Below, in pieces: positions 1 to 13,994 of a stretch of DNA of 64,000 nt (its first letter is position 1; each line of letters opens with the position of its first letter). Below the pieces are notes generated by a model. The model was given only the letters and a program-made list of their open reading frames with translations, did no database searches and was not told the origin of the DNA. A program made the position numbers and the translations under genes. The stretch is from Delphinus delphis (Eukaryota; Chordata; Mammalia; Artiodactyla; Delphinidae): assembly GCF_949987515.2 (NCBI RefSeq), contig NC_082694.2, positions 17,415,958-17,479,957 of the forward strand, given 5' to 3'.

Positions 1-1477
1 GAATTGACAATACAAGTTGTAATATTTAAAAAAATGTAGTTTGTAAGGCACAGGCATGGCAAACTAGGAAATGTAGCTGAGAGAGAGGTTGGATAGGGTG
101 AAGGCCTCAAAGTGAAAGACTCAAAATAAATGAAAGCCAATTTAAGGAAATGGAAAAGTGGCAAATATTAGGAAAATAAGGTTAAAAATTGAAGAGCAGA
201 ATTTATGAATTTCCTTAACAGAAGATTTCTAATATTATTTGTTCTACTGAAGACAAAGTCCAGAGGGTAGACATGAGCGTATAACTCAAGGGACATAATT
301 TTATTTTATTGGTGTTTCTTTCTTTTTGCGAAAGAACAGTTAATATAGCAGTCTCTTACTTTGGGCCCTTTTCAATATATAAAATATGATTAACAAAAAT
401 AAGATAAAAAGCAAAGATATAAATAGGGCACAAACTTGCAGATACTGCATTATGCTTTCTTTTTTCTTATGCACCTTAATTTATTCCCAAATAATGGCAT
501 TTGAATAAATTGTGTGACTGATTAGCAAGTTAAGATATTTAGCTAAAGAAGCAGGTACTAATGAAAACCTGGGACTTTTAAGCAAAATTTTGAGTACAAG
601 TTTTAGAATGAGCAAATGCAGAATAAGAAGAATAATTTTAAACATAATAATGATTCTCATGTTAATAAGAATGATTGGAGAACATTATGACCAGGCCTCT
701 CATCATCATAAATGTAAGTAATTTAAAATAATTATTATTTATTTGCTCTCCCATGTTAATTATTCATTGGATTACTTTTCTAATTAAAAAGGCAAACAAC
801 TTTAAAAAAAAACTGGTCTTTTGCTTTTTTTTTTCTCTTGGCTAATCAAAAGTGAGATATTCTGAATAGGGTTACAGATTGGAATTATTAACTTATAAAA
901 GATCCAGATTATCAGAAACAGCATAAACAGACATAAATATGAATCTGGATAGACTTACCCCAACTGTATCACAGATGAGATGGCTCAAATTTGTAATATT
1001 GATTTACATAATGAAATTTAAAATTTTTCTAGCACATTTTCTGAGTCCATACATTAATTTAATGAATATACACCGATAACATTTTTTGTCTTTAAACAGA
1101 GGTAGAAACAACAATGAAAACTTGAAAATTTATATCAGAAGTCAATATATTTCTATGAACATTTACAAAATATTTACTATTTTCCTAGAACCTTGACCAC
1201 TGGCCCCATAAAATTAGCAAGGAAAAGGAGATTCAATTCTACACAGAAAGAAGAATCAACCAAATCTACTTATGTTCGAGCAATGAGAAAACCTGTATTC
1301 CTAAAACAAGAATATATTGCATTCTGAGCATCTATAGGTTTTCTTGAACCTTTTTATAATATTTTGATTAAGCCCACATGGAAATATATAGTATATGTAT
1401 TCCAAATTTATAGTAGGATGAAAAATGGCAACAGAATGAATTAAACTGAGAACAACAACAACAACAAAAACACTATT
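1..1477. other. Unique A+T-rich non-coding DNA
   Basis: No open frame of protein-like composition, no recognisable repeat head or tail and no RNA gene were seen. The stretch is A+T-rich with scattered homopolymer runs, as expected for mammalian intergenic DNA. Confidence 0.6.
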
Positions 1478-1491
1478 AAAATAGTCCTCCA

Positions 1492-1717
1492 GGGCTTCCC
1501 TGGTGACGCAGTGGTTGAGAGTCCGCCCGCCGATGCAGGGGACACGGGTTTGTACCCTGGTCCGGGAAGATCCCACATGCCGTGGAGCGGCTGGGCCCAT
1601 GAGCCATGGCTGCTGAGCCTGCGCGTCCAGAGCCTGTGCTCTGCAACGGGAGAGGCCACAACAGTTAGAGGCCCGTGTACTGCAAAAAATAAGAAATAAA
1701 ATAAATAAAATAAATAA
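1492..1717 (+). mobile_element. CHR-family SINE, full length, short form
   Basis: The copy begins gggcttccctggtg and has the tRNA-derived head with a polymerase III A-box-like segment. It then has the gatcccacatgccg and gagccatggc core blocks and an A-rich tail built of aaat units. A perfect 14-bp target-site duplication, aaaatagtcctcca, lies at 1478-1491 and 1718-1731. CHR SINEs are tRNA-derived and retroposed by L1 machinery. Open frames across it on both strands are shadows of the repeat. Confidence 0.95.
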
Positions 1718-1731
1718 AAAATAGTCCTCCA

Positions 1732-2464
1732 ACTTCTTAAATAGTTTATTCACCAATATTATTATTAATCACTATTAATCACGTTTCTTCATCTGTATAT
1801 GGACATAATTTTGAGAAGGAAAAATACCTCTGTATTTAATTAAAAAAGTTGTATAAGCTTTCTTGGCTTACAGATAAACAAAATGGTTTCAGTCTTAAGA
1901 AAACTGATTTCAGCAATGCCTTTGCCAACATATTCTATAGTATCTTTTCAGAGAAATTGAAGAAATGTGATCTGATTGGTTTTGCTGGAAGTTGGATTGT
2001 AACTGGTTAAACCATTGTATCTATGGAGGTCCTGGGGACTCAGTGGTAAAGGATGAATACTCTGACTTTACCTGATATCTCAGTGGCTATATCCAACTCA
2101 TTTGGGTATGAAAGCCTGAAGATCCATGGAGAGGCTGGATCTCCTAGTAATAGAAATCAACTAGATCTTGTTTTTTGAATTTGAGCTTTGAAAAACCTCA
2201 CTCTTTTCTCAAGAATTTTCTCCATTAGGGAATAGTTCACCATAAGCCCAGTTCAGATCCACAGGAAGTAGTTTGTGGCACACATTGAGATCTTCAGTGT
2301 GTTCCTGACTCAGCTGCAGATCTCACTTCCATTCCCAGTCCCATGTTGATGTAGAATAACTATACTCTGTGCCCTAAAGATCTCTATTTTAAAAATGCCA
2401 TGCATTGATTTACAATATTTTATGTATTTTTATAATTATAAAGCACCTTTAAAATAAAATCAGA
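1732..2464. other. Unique non-coding DNA
   Basis: No repeat family, gene or RNA is recognisable. Base composition matches the left end of the window. Confidence 0.5.
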
Positions 2465-2575
2465 TATGTGAGAGATGGAGATGAAAAGGAGAAAGAGAGG
2501 AAGAGAAAGGGAGGAAGAGAAAAGAATAAGGTAGATGGAACGAGAAAGTAGGGGGTAAGGAAGGACTAAGCTAAT
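2465..2575 (+). repeat. Purine-rich (GA/GAAA) low-complexity tract
   Basis: An almost unbroken run of G and A (gagaaagagaggaagagaaa-type units) forms a degenerate polypurine tract. The complementary-strand 61-residue frame rich in Leu, Ser and Phe is a by-product of it. Confidence 0.8.
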
Positions 2576-2679
2576 GAAAAAAGGAACCAATGGATGAGCA
2601 AACATGGCTTGAACCCATAAATGTTTGCTGGCTTAAAGGAAAGGAGGAAGAAATTAAGGTGGGAGAAAGAGAAACAAAA

Positions 2680-2870
2680 CTAACATTCATTGACTCTTTA
2701 GTATGTAATAGTCACTGTACTAGGCAATTTCACTTATTGTATATGAAATTCAATCTCTACATCTTCCTTGCGAGATAACTATTTTTCATGTAATAGAACT
2801 GAGATTCTCTACCTGGTCTGTCAGAATCTGAACCTCAGGATCTTTATGCTGAAAATCTCAAAACAAGAAA
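2680..2870 (-). mobile_element. Possible MIR remnant
   Basis: The order of segments (attcattgactct, actgtactaggcaat, a central gagataact block, then gaacctcaggat) resembles a reverse-oriented MIR. Divergence is high and the call is tentative. Confidence 0.35.
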
Positions 2871-4479
2871 TGAACTTTCCCCATTGAAAAACTACACAGC
2901 AAGCTTTTCTAATCCTTAGTTTTTTTCCACCACCCTAACCATATATGAAGACATATGCTTGGCAGTTATGAGGCTGAAGTTTTCTCTTTACCATTTTATT
3001 GCCCTTATGTCATTTCTTGGTTATAATTTCCATAACATCAGGTCAAAAATGCAAAGAATCTATGTGGTGTCTTAAATGTGTAATTTCACCTACCTAATCA
3101 ATATTCCAACCGTGTTAATATTTAATAGTGAGGCAGAGAAGACAACAATATTGATATGCACCCTTCCTTCCTAGACAGATTTTCTGTCTAAATTTGTATG
3201 CCCCATAAAGCTGAAAGGAAGAAAGGGAGAAACTACACATTTGGTGATCAGGAAAATAATAAAAATCAAGTCTCTCCTCTGAGAGAGAGCCAGCTCCAAC
3301 TCCTATAAACCTGTCTCTGAGAAGAACATTAATGGCCTCTGCTGGAAAAACAAAATGGTTGATAATTTTGTTGTTTAAAAAACATCTGAAAATAAACCAA
3401 ATTTATAAGATGTAGAAAACTCAATTTTATATCATTAAAACACTGATATGTTTTATGACGGAAAACTTATCAATGGATCACACACACACAGAAATATATC
3501 ACTATGTTCAGTTTATTATTTTTGCAAATGCTAATGAGAAATAAAGAATTGAAATGTATGTAAGTCATAAAAAGTAATTTTTTGGGGAGGAGGAAGGTGT
3601 TGACTTAAGTAACTCTGAAAATGAGTGTAATCTATAAGACTAAAGGAAAAAGGAATTGCACATAAACACTGTACTTCAGGTGATGACGTTGTTTTCCACA
3701 GAGGCATGTGTTCACAATTCTGATACTGTTATACATGTATACTAGGATTGAGCAATTAAGCAAAGAGAGCCAGAAGTCTCACTCTTGGAATGAAAATTTA
3801 CAAATAAACAAGTGGAGGAGGCTAGAATGATCCATGTGGTAATGAATTAGAGTTGGAGATGCCAGAATGAACTCATATTTAGCTTAATATGGACATAGAT
3901 CATTATATCTATATCTATATATAGATTTTTGTGTGTACATGGGTAGTCTACAAACATATATTTCCTTGCTCTGTCAACTGAAGGGCCTAAAAATGATACC
4001 CTGTTAACTATGAGCACATTTATTCATATCTTGATTTCTAATAACATTCTCCAATAAAAAGAATCAGAGATACCCATAAAGATGGATGATTCCATAGACA
4101 AGATGAAAAGATGAGGCTGAAAAATCTTGTAGTGCCAGAAATAAAGTGCTCAAAAAACCCCACAAAAACCCAAAACCCCCACCATATTGAAGATGGTATG
4201 TCAAAGGGACACTAGAGCCAATTAAAAGAGCTCCCAATGGACAAAGATGGAACCACTCAATCAAAATAAATTTAAAAATCAAGTTGTATTGGACTATAAT
4301 CCAAATTAATCTAAATATCTATCAAGCCATTAATTTTTAATAAATTAATAGATGCAGAGGAGCAGACAAATCTCCCATGCAGAAGAATTCTGAATAATTT
4401 ATGTAGATACTCTGCCTTCAAGAAGAGGGAGTATGACTCCCATTCCTTAAGTGTGAGTACTTCCAAAGAGTATGGTATG
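2871..4479. other. Unique non-coding DNA with small microsatellites
   Basis: Nothing gene-like is visible. There is a short (CA)n near 3480-3490 and a (TATATC)n-like A+T tract near 3898-3927. Short frames on the minus strand show no domain. Confidence 0.5.
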
Positions 4480-5040
4480 AAAAGGGGGAAAGAGAGTAAC
4501 TTTACAGAGGAGAAACCCGACACAGACTACTTTAGCCAGGTAATCGAGGTCAAGATTAATAGTGATAAATCACATTGATTAGCATGGACCTTTGATATAA
4601 TGTGATTAAAGTGGCATTTTACTTGTGTGGTTTCTCTTCCAAAACCCATAACCCCAGTTTAATCATGAGAAAACTATCAGACACATGTTAATAGAGAGAT
4701 ATCCTAGAAAGTACCTGATTAGTACTTCTTAAATCTAACACTCATCAAAACAAGCAAAGTCTGATAAACTATCACAGCCAAGAGAAGAAGACATGACAGG
4801 TAAATGCAAGGTGTGTTGGATGGAATCCTGAAACAGAGCAAGGACATTAGGTGAAAACTAAGGGGATCTGAATAAACTATAAGATTTACTTTTTACTGTA
4901 TCGATACTGGTTGTTAATTGTAATAAAGGTACTAATAACAAAGGTACTAAGATGTGTGGGGGATAGGGAGGGTCTCTGTACTGTCTTCTTAATTTTTCTG
5001 TAAACCTAAAACCATTCTAAAAAATAAAGTCTATTAAAGT
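4480..5040 (+). mobile_element. Old L1 (L1ME/L1M-like) 3' end
   Basis: The order of blocks matches the 3' UTR of old mammalian L1: agaagacatgacaggtaaatgcaa, a ggacattaggtgaaaact block, gtctctgtactgtctt, then ttctgtaaacctaaaaccattc, ending in aaaaaataaag. The copy is sense on the plus strand, has no ORF left, and its target duplication has decayed. Confidence 0.6.
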
Positions 5041-5139
5041 AAATTCAAGGAATGTAGATTGTATGAACATAGAGTAAAAGCAGTGAGCAGCAGAGTAGGG
5101 AAATGGTGATGTCCTTTTTTGTTGCTTTAAAATAAACTC

Positions 5140-5225
5140 TAAGTAATTGCCATGGTCAAGTATGCTCAATAAATTTTATTTGATTAACTGATTGAATGAA
5201 TGAATGAATGGACAAATGAATGACA
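5140..5225 (+). mobile_element. L2/MIR 3'-tail fragment with (GAAT)n
   Basis: A tgctcaataaattttatttgatt block followed by gaatgaatgaatgaatgg is the typical 3' tail of L2 or MIR-type elements. Confidence 0.5.
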
Positions 5226-6069
5226 AATATATAGCATGTTACTTCCAGTTTTCCATTACCTTCCTTTGATAGATTTCAATTATTGGTGAGGTTTTTCCAC
5301 ATTTCCTGAACATGACCTCAGAATCTTTTCTTTAATTTTCTCCTGGCTTTCTCAAAATTTAAATGAAGTTGGTCACTGTTCAGCTGTATTGTTTGCTTCT
5401 CTAGTGGATTTTTGAAACTCTTGACAATAATGAATTAATCCTTCCTGAGTGTTATCCTGAAGTGGGTAATAAAAACAAATAAGATCATGTGGTTGGTCTA
5501 TAATGTGAACTAGAGAACTTGATAAAGGAGGTTGAAATAAATTTAAATTGAATATTTACCATATAAAAAATTAGTATTAATAATTGAATATTACTCAAAG
5601 TATGGAGTAATCCTTACATGCAAGGCACAGAAATCTTTGACACCCTTCAAACTCTTCTTTGCTATAGTTGTGGGTTGGTGTAAAAATAAAGTCAAAACAA
5701 ATTTTATACTCAAACAGCTTCTGGTCCATGCATATGGATAAAACATTTGCCTATGAACTGTTACTAGTAACAAGTGAATGTGTAGCAGAAGTGGCAAATA
5801 TTCCAGAGATTCAGAGGAGGGAGGAGGCAAAGTAACCTGGATTCCTTAGATAAAGAGGAGAAATAATTGAACTGACTCTAAGTAGTGGATTCTATTCCCC
5901 GAGTTTCTACAATAAAACTGATCAATTTCTATTGTACACAATGTCTATTAAAAGAGGATATTATGATGCATTCTATCTATGCCACAAGAATTTGAGGATT
6001 CAGAGAAATTTTGCACAAAATGTACATTAAAATTTATAAGAAATAGGCAAATAAAGTATCCCTCCATCT
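5226..6069. other. Unique non-coding DNA
   Basis: No gene, RNA or confident repeat was seen. Confidence 0.5.
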
Positions 6070-6680
6070 TCTATCTTTAAGCTTATTTCCTCTTCCTCCT
6101 CTATTCCAACAGTTCTTCAAGCCACTGGACTTGATCATCCATTAAATCTACTGCTTTTGCAGTGTTCTTGTCAGTCAACTCTCCTCTCTGTTGCTGAAGA
6201 CTCTCTAGACCCAGGCTCCCTCTTACTTTATCTATTTGCCTTATTTGACACTGACTGCTCACTCCTTCTTGAAATGTATTTTCCTGTGGCTTCCAAATCC
6301 TCCTGACTTTTCTACTACTTAAGATTGTTTCTTTTCAGTCTCCCTTGCTGATTCCTCCTGATCTTAACGCTAAACATTGATGTACTACAAGTTCAGATGC
6401 AGTATCTCATTGATCTTTTTCTTCGGTCTACACTCACTCATTCACTGAGTTTCTCAATCCACTCTCATGCCTCTAAACATCATTTTTAAGATAATGATTC
6501 TCAAACACATATAAAACTGAAGTTTGGGAAAATTTTTCCCATTTTTTTCTGGCCTCTGAGTCATTTTTGACATCTTTCTTTATCTTGCATCCCAAGTCTA
6601 ACCCATCAGTAAATCCTGTTGGTGTCACCTTCAAATTATATCCAGAATCCTACAACTTTTTACTGTCTCAAACATGTGAA
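6070..6680 (+). mobile_element. L2-like ancient repeat (tentative)
   Basis: Pyrimidine-rich text resembles diverged L2 sequence, with segments such as ccatcagtaaatcctgttgg followed by a tatccagaatcctac block. No reading frame survives, and the boundaries are approximate. Confidence 0.4.
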
Positions 6681-7099
6681 CTATACCTGTTATCTGGCAC
6701 ACATATATTGTTGAATATATTGCTCTTCTTTTGCATTTGTTTTTCCTTATAAAGATCTGAGACTCTTTAGGAAAATATCTCTGTCTTTCTGAAAGAGTTT
6801 TCAAATGGCATTTCCATGGAGTAACACTACTGCCATTCCTTGATGAGGTTTTCACTGACCCTTGGAGAAAATATCAAGACGAAGATACCAACGGTCTTAC
6901 CATCTTAAAGATTGCCTTTTACTATTAAATAAAGATAAAAAGGAAAGGTGATTGCATTTATTTCAAGTCTTATTTCAAAAAAAAATGTTAACAACATTAT
7001 GACTCTTTTCTATATTGTGACTTTTAATCTATGACATCCAATTGCATATGATATTAGTCTATTAATATCTACTTGAATTTGGATCATATTTCTGAAGGC

Positions 7100-7310
7100 A
7101 TCTCACTGTATAAGCATAAGTAAAACATTTAATTTCTCTGCAATTCAATTTCCTTGTACATAAAATATAGATAATAATACTATTTTAAAATTATAAATAT
7201 AAAATGATAGTTTCTGGAAGGAAAGAAATTATAAATAGATTAGTTATTATCATTTCCATAGGTCTAGAGCCTAATAATAGTGTCTGGTGCATGCTGAAGT
7301 AAAATAAGAT
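7100..7310 (+). mobile_element. MIR SINE remnant
   Basis: The central MIR pattern is readable: a degenerate aagtaaaacatttaatttctct, then caatttccttgtacataaaat, then agataataatactat, followed by a diverged tag near agtgtctggtgcatgctga. No duplication survives. Confidence 0.55.
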
Positions 7311-8107
7311 GTTTGAATTGCATATACATTCTGTGAAGGTCAAATAATAGAAGATGTATTTATTATAGCAAAATATGCAAAGTTAAGGACTTAAAGTCAT
7401 TTTCAACTCAGCTTTTGTTTTTCTCACCTACCATCCAGAATCTCATTATATATATATAAAATCCATATTCAGATTCTTCCTGAGCCAGAGACTGTGAATG
7501 AAAATGGTAAGTTAATAATTCCATTGAAAATTTGCAATATTATTTTATAAAGTTGGACCACAGTACTAAATGCATTGTATTGAAACACCAATCTGATGAA
7601 ATCTGCTCCCCACCACCATGTGATTTATTCTGTCTTCATTCATTTAGCTTGAGAGAAAGGTATTAAGTGAAAAAAAGTGCCGGAGTCTTGCTGTGCACAT
7701 GTCATACTCTCATCAATTGATAGTAACAGATGCATAAGAGTAATTTGGAGTCATCAGGAAGCAAGTGAGTAAAGGGAAAAATAAACCTACTTAATTTGAT
7801 GTTTTATTTAATGAGAACACCTTGGGTTAATATTAAAAGCAAGTCATGTTTTTCTGAAAAGATTAGTCTCATCCAGCAGGTTACTCAGATGCTCACTCTA
7901 GTTGGCAGCAGTTTTTAGTTCTAATAATCTTAGTACCGAGAATGAAGAGGGATGCTGATAAACCTTGCAACTGCTAATAATTAGAAATGCATAATGGTAA
8001 CAACATTTACACCTCCAGTTCTTTCTTCCTATAAGTATTTGGATAAAGTACAGTTGAAGAACTACCCACAGTTAACATAAGTCCAAAGTTTAGAAAGAAA
8101 GAAATAT
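7311..8107. other. Unique non-coding DNA
   Basis: No gene or confident repeat was recognised. Confidence 0.5.
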
Positions 8108-9695
8108 TACCAAGCTATAATAATAAAAGCAGTATAGGCTTGGCATAAAAACAGACACACAGATCAATGGAACATACTAGAAGGCCCAGAGATAAATTCA
8201 ACTAATTTATAGTCAACTAATTTTTGACAAGGACACCAAGAACATACAATCGGGAAAGGATAATCTCTTCAATAAACTGTGCTGAGAAAAATAGAGATCC
8301 ACATGAAAAAGAATAAACTTGGACTCTTGTCTTAAACAATACACCTATTATCAACTCAAAATGAATTAAAGACTTAAATGTAAGACGTGAAACCATAAAA
8401 TGCCTAGAAGAATACTTAGGGAAAACCTCCTTAACATTGGTCTTGGCAATGATTTTTTGTATCTGACAACAAAAGCACAGGCAACAAAAGTAAAAATAAA
8501 CAAGTAGAACAATATCAAAGTGAAAAGTTTATGCACAGCGAGAGAAGTAATCAGCAACATGAAAAGACAACCTATGGAACAGGAAAAAATATTTGCAAAT
8601 CATAGATCAGATAAGTTAATATCTAAAAATATAAAATGAACTTTTCAATTCATTAGCAAAAAACACATAAACCAATTAAAATGGTCAAAGGACCATTTTG
8701 AATAGGCATTATTCCAAAGAACACATAAAAATGGCCAACAAATATAGCAAAAGATGTTCTACGTCATTAATCATCAGGAAAATACAAATGAAAAATACAA
8801 TGACATATCACCTCATACCTGTTCGGATGTCTATTATCAAAAAACAAGAGATATAAATGCTGGGAAAGGTGTACAGAAAAGGGAACACTTGCACCCTTTT
8901 GATGGGAATGTAAACTGGCACAACCATTATGAGAAACTATATTGATATTCTTCAGAAAATTAAAAATAGAGTTACCATATGATCCAACAGTTCCACTTCT
9001 GAGTATACATCTAAAGGAAATGTACCATACTTCCATGTTCTTTGCAACATTACTCACAAATAGCCAAGATATGGAAACAAGTGCCCACTGATGGGTGAAT
9101 GGATAAAAAAAATGTGATATCTATATATAGATATAGAGATAGTTATGTGTGTATATATATATATTGAATATATATAAAATGGAATATTATTCAGACATAA
9201 AAAAGAAGGAAATTCTACCATTTGAGACAACATGGATAAAACTGGAGAGCATTATGCTAAATGAAATAAGCCAGACAGAGAAAGACAAATACTGTATAGT
9301 ATAACTTACAATGTGTAATCTAAAAAAACAAATAAGAACTCATAGAAACAGAGAGTAGAATGGTGGTTGTCCAGGGCTAGAAGGGTAATGTAAATGGGGA
9401 AAATTTGGTCAAAGGATAGAGAATTTCAGTTATAAGATGAATAAGTTCTAATCTAATGTACAACATGGTGACTACATTTAATAATACTGTATTGTGTATT
9501 TGAAATTTGCTAAGAAAGTAGATATTACATGTTCATTCCACAAGCACACAAAGTTAACTGTGAGGTGATGGACATGTTAAATTATTTGATTGTGGTAAGT
9601 ATTTCACAATGTATACCAAATAATCTCATTGTATGCTATGAATACATTACAATTTTATCTGTCAGTTATACCTCAATAAAACTGGGAAAGAAAAG
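8108..9695 (+). mobile_element. Old L1 (L1MA/MB-like), 5'-truncated, ORF2 end plus 3' UTR
   Basis: It reads in sense orientation from late ORF2 (ggcataaaaacagacacaca, aatgaattaaagacttaaatg) through the gttaccatatgatccaacag block. It continues into a 3' UTR with cagttataagatgaataagt and ends tacctcaataaaactggga. ORF2 frames are broken many times; the 63-residue frame at 8754-8945 and its neighbours are fragments. An internal TA-rich expansion lies near 9118-9175. Confidence 0.85.
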
Positions 9696-10180
9696 AAGAA
9701 ACCATTCATAAAACACACGATCATCCATTTTGTACTGAAATATTAGCACATGCATGTATTACAAACATTAAAGCAGGCAAAAATTCATTTAAGAAAAATA
9801 AGGTAACTTCCATGGCAATATTATAAAATTATATAATAAAATTTCAAATATATCATATATATATTATAAAAATACATAAGTAGAGAGTTATAGAAATATA
9901 GATTATTTTAAAATCTAACAATTTTAAATATAAAATTTGCCTTTTGTCTATTTAGCATAACATTACATGAACTTGTCAGAATTTACCTAATCAGACTCCA
10001 ATCGGCACATATTTGGGTGCTTTTCATGCTTTTCTCTTTAGGATTACACTAGCTTCTCTTTAATGCTGATTATCTAATATTTATTTTTCTCTGAATGGGA
10101 TGGACATATTCACTAGAAGGCAATTTATACTTTAGAACTTAGTGAATGGTGAATCCTAGGTAATATCAGAGTTAATTCTA
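9696..10180. other. A+T-rich unique DNA
   Basis: This short spacer between two L1 copies has several TA-rich stretches near 9825-9870 and no identifiable element. Confidence 0.5.
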
Positions 10181-10195
10181 AACTTTGGTTTTGGA

Positions 10196-10863
10196 TAAAA
10201 ATAGAGCTATCAATACCATATGATCCAGCAATCCCACTCCTGGGAATATATCCAGAGAAAAACATGGTTTGAAGGGATATATGCTCCCTAATGTTCATTG
10301 CAGTGCTGTTTACAATAACCAAGACATGGAAGCAACCTAAATGTCCACTGACAGATGAATGGATAAAGAAGATGTGGTACATATATACAATGGATTATTA
10401 CTCAGCCATAAAAAAGAATGAAATGATGCCATTTGCAGCAACATGGATGGACCTGGAGATTATCATACTAAGTGAAGTAAATCAGACAGAAAGACAAATA
10501 TCATATGATATTGCTTATATGTGGAATCTTAAAAATAATGATACAAATGAACTTATTTACAAAACAAAAACTGACTCACACACTTAGAGAATGAATTTAT
10601 GGTTACCAGTGGGGAAGGATGGGAGGGAGGGATAGATTGGGAGCTTGGGATTGACATGTACACTGCTATATTTAAAATAGATAACCAACAAGGACCTACT
10701 GTATAGCACAGGGAATGCTGCTCAATACTCTGTAATAAATGGGAAAATTTTTTGAAAAAGAATAGATACATGTATAAATGGACCACTTTTCTGTACAACT
10801 GAAACTAACACAACATTGTTAATCAACTATACTCCAACATAAAATAAAAAATTTAAAAACTAA
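10196..10863 (+). mobile_element. Cetartiodactyl L1 3' end, 5'-truncated, with target-site duplication
   Basis: It starts inside the ORF2 C-terminal region (taccatatgatccagcaatc) and ends with an A-rich tail. The frame at 10291-10587 encodes the family C-terminal signature with [16 protein letters not shown] and [10 protein letters not shown]. It is disrupted between these, where [17 protein letters not shown] departs from the family frame. The 3' UTR has aaggacctactgtatagcac and caactatactccaacat. A 15-bp duplication with one mismatch, aactttggttttgga versus aagtttggttttgga, lies at 10181-10195 and 10864-10878. This shows one retroposition event with a severe 5' truncation. Confidence 0.9.
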
Positions 10864-10882
10864 AAGTTTGGTTTTGGAGAGA

Positions 10883-10885
<3 letters not shown>

Positions 10886-10924
<39 letters not shown>

Positions 10925-10937
10925 TGTGTGTGTGTGT
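10886..10937 (+). repeat. (TG)n microsatellite
   Basis: About 26 TG dinucleotides have one tgta interruption. The tract lies eight bases after the L1 target duplication. The Cys/Val-repeat frame here is an artefact of it. Confidence 0.95.
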
Positions 10938-13900
10938 TTACAGAACTACATTGTTTGGATTGCACAGCATAAACAACAGCTCTGCCAGAAAACTTTGCCC
11001 CAGAAACCAGTCTTTCTATACCAGTTGTGCATTACATAGTGAATCAGGTATGGGTCATAGTCTCAGTGCTATTATCGTGGGGAATTTGACACTAAAAATA
11101 TTTTTACCAAATTAATTATTCTGTCACAAAAATATAACAGAAACATGAAATAAGCTCTAATTCATGGTTATTTCCTAGGGCAGGCATAAGGGAAAAGAAG
11201 AACTTAAAAAAATTCTATGATATCAAACAACTTACAATGGGGAATGATCAGTTCTACAAACATACAATTAAAATCAAACAGAATTTAACAACAGGTTGTT
11301 GTCTCTTATGAGAGAAGCAGCCACAATCTCTTTGGTCACTATAATTTGCTCATCTAATCCAGTAGTGTAGATTTGTTTTCATTTCATTTTGGTTCTACTT
11401 ATGTGACCTCTCCTCTGGCAGGTGCACAAACATATCCCAATTTTATTGAGCCCAGTACTATGTAAACAGCATAAAAAGTAGTAGGATGTGTTTACCTAAC
11501 ACAATCCTAGAAAATCACAGTCTTATTGATGAAGAGAGTACAGGAAACAGATAATAATACAAAAACATATGCAATTAACTGATAAATAATGTAGACAATT
11601 AAATTAAAAATATTTAGAAAAAAGCAAAATACAAACTGGAGAAAGTGAGATTAAAGTAGAAGGGTGATGATTGACAATTGTGTATGCAGTAATATTTAGA
11701 ACATGAAGGGCTTTCCTTCTTCCCTTCTCTTCCCTACACACAGCAGGGAGAAAGCTAATTTGATTGATTATTCCAATGTTTAGATTTAGAGACCACATGC
11801 AGGCTACATATATTTATTTTTGTGTTGGGGAAGTGGCATCAAACGTTGCATTTGTATCAATGAAATAGGAACATAAGGGCCTGGCTATTTACACATCCTT
11901 CAGTTTGTGTTTTTTGTTTGTTTTAAATTACATTTATCTATGTGTGTGTGCATGTATCTTCATCACCATTTAATTCTCCTGTTATTTCAGTCAGCCAGAG
12001 GTAGGTAAGAGCTCAATATTTAGACTCAATATTTAGACGTGACTGAGGGAAAAGGAGAGAGTGTATTGGCTTTTTCACCGTAGAGTGAGTCCACACAGTT
12101 TACCAAAAGTATTTGTAAAGGCCATCATCAAATAATAAAAATTGGTATCTTGCTTGCTATTTGCTGCTGTTCTTTCCGTATATAACTTCCTCAATATCCT
12201 CTTAGGGTAGAATGAGGTTAAAACTAGTTTCAGTTAGTCCTTGTCCCCTTGACAAATAACATAAAACTATAATGTCCATAACATTGATTTTCTGTTCACA
12301 TTTTCTGAGTTGGCTAGGTGGCTGAAGCCCAGTATCTGGGGGATAGGTAAAAGTGCTCATTATTTTTGCCTCCCTCCTTTTTCTCTGGCACAGGGCATTT
12401 TGTTTGCATGGCTTTTCCAGGAATTGTAGTGCTAAGACCAAATCCTTAGACTTCATGATGGTGAAATGTACAGGCCCAATGAGATAATGAGGGTGGGAGA
12501 AGACCCATTACAAACAGATCCAAATTTTCAATATCAGAGAAAGAATAGATATGCTGGAGGAGATGTCACGATGTCACTAGCATTTGTTAAAATATTGGTG
12601 CCAAATAACATCCTCGGGATAATGATAAATACCTGTCCTGAACTTAAGAGATGACTTGTGTTTGGAGGGTGAAGTTGAGGGAGGATTGAGATGTGAAAGA
12701 GAAAGTCATATTTAAGAAGACCCTCCTTTGATTCAAGCAATATAGTGCATTATGTTACCTAATTTATGAGTAAATGATAGGCACAGGGGTATTCATTGCC
12801 TTTAAGAAATGTAAGGTACACTTGTGTAGGAAAAAATGACTTTCCAGTTGGTCATTCTCCTAGAATATCACAAGCAGTGGTTAACTTATTCTTCTGAAGT
12901 GCTGAGAAAAGGTGAAAGGAATCTGAATATTATGTAGGTTTCAGAGAGACACACAATAAAGTGTTAACTTTTAATGAGTAATGCATATGAGTTTTGGAGA
13001 AAAATATAAAGGTATTTTCCAAAATAAAATGTTTCTTTTTAAAGAAACAGGTGGTGAATAAGAGGAAATGTTGCTGAAGGAATAGCAAGCAGATTAGCCT
13101 AGGGGATAGAGGATTTGGGTGGGTATGGTGAGAATCAGAGTTGATTTTAATGGCTGGCTCAGTGATACTCAAATTCTTTATAAAATTACACTGTGGGAAC
13201 CCCTCCTTTACTCACTGAAGCAAAACCTTTTCAGGCAATTCTGAGTAATAAACATGGCTACAATCACTAAGATTGATACTTCTACATTTTATTTGTGACA
13301 CTGACAAATGAAAGTATCCTGATGTGGGAACCAGTTCAGATCTAGGAAATGCCATACCTAGGACTTTACTAACACATAGGGCATTGAGCTTGTAGAAGAT
13401 ACAGAAGAGGGATTTGTTATGGCCATCACCTAAAAAACGGTTGTCCTGAGAGACAGGAAAAGTAGGGTTACTCCCAGAGCCTAATTCCAGAGACAGAAAG
13501 TTTCACATAGGCTGTTATTTCTTGTTCTAAACAAATGGTCTGGATATTGCCCCTTTAGCAATACTTTCACCACCATAAAAGGAAGAAGGAGCTACATCAT
13601 AGATAAAGAGTTTGAAAATTGCCTAATGAGTTTCCATTTTCATTCCCATTCCTATTTCCACTTTCCACTTTCCCTAGTTTAGGCTAAGGATATAAAAATG
13701 CCCAGTACAAGACCATTTGTCATTTCTTACTATATCAGTAAGCTGGGAGAAAATTCCATGAGTTTGCTTCTGTCCTTTTTTTTTTCCAGGGGGAGTTTCT
13801 AATTTACTGTGTATATCTTATTAACCTGTTATGTAATATTTCAAGACTTGGCTTAGGAGGCAGCAAAACAATGAAACAAAATGCTGTTGGATACATTTGG

Positions 13901-13994
13901 TGAACTCTCATAAATACGTTTAACAGAAATAACCAATTAACACCTTTGAGAGTTAAAAGAATTTCCCTTTGTAAAATCACTACGTTAGGTCTAT
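10938..13994. other. Unique non-coding DNA
   Basis: Three kilobases show no confident repeat head, tail or RNA gene. Several 60-85 residue frames on both strands lack domain-like composition. A small TG tract sits near 11941-11951. Confidence 0.5.
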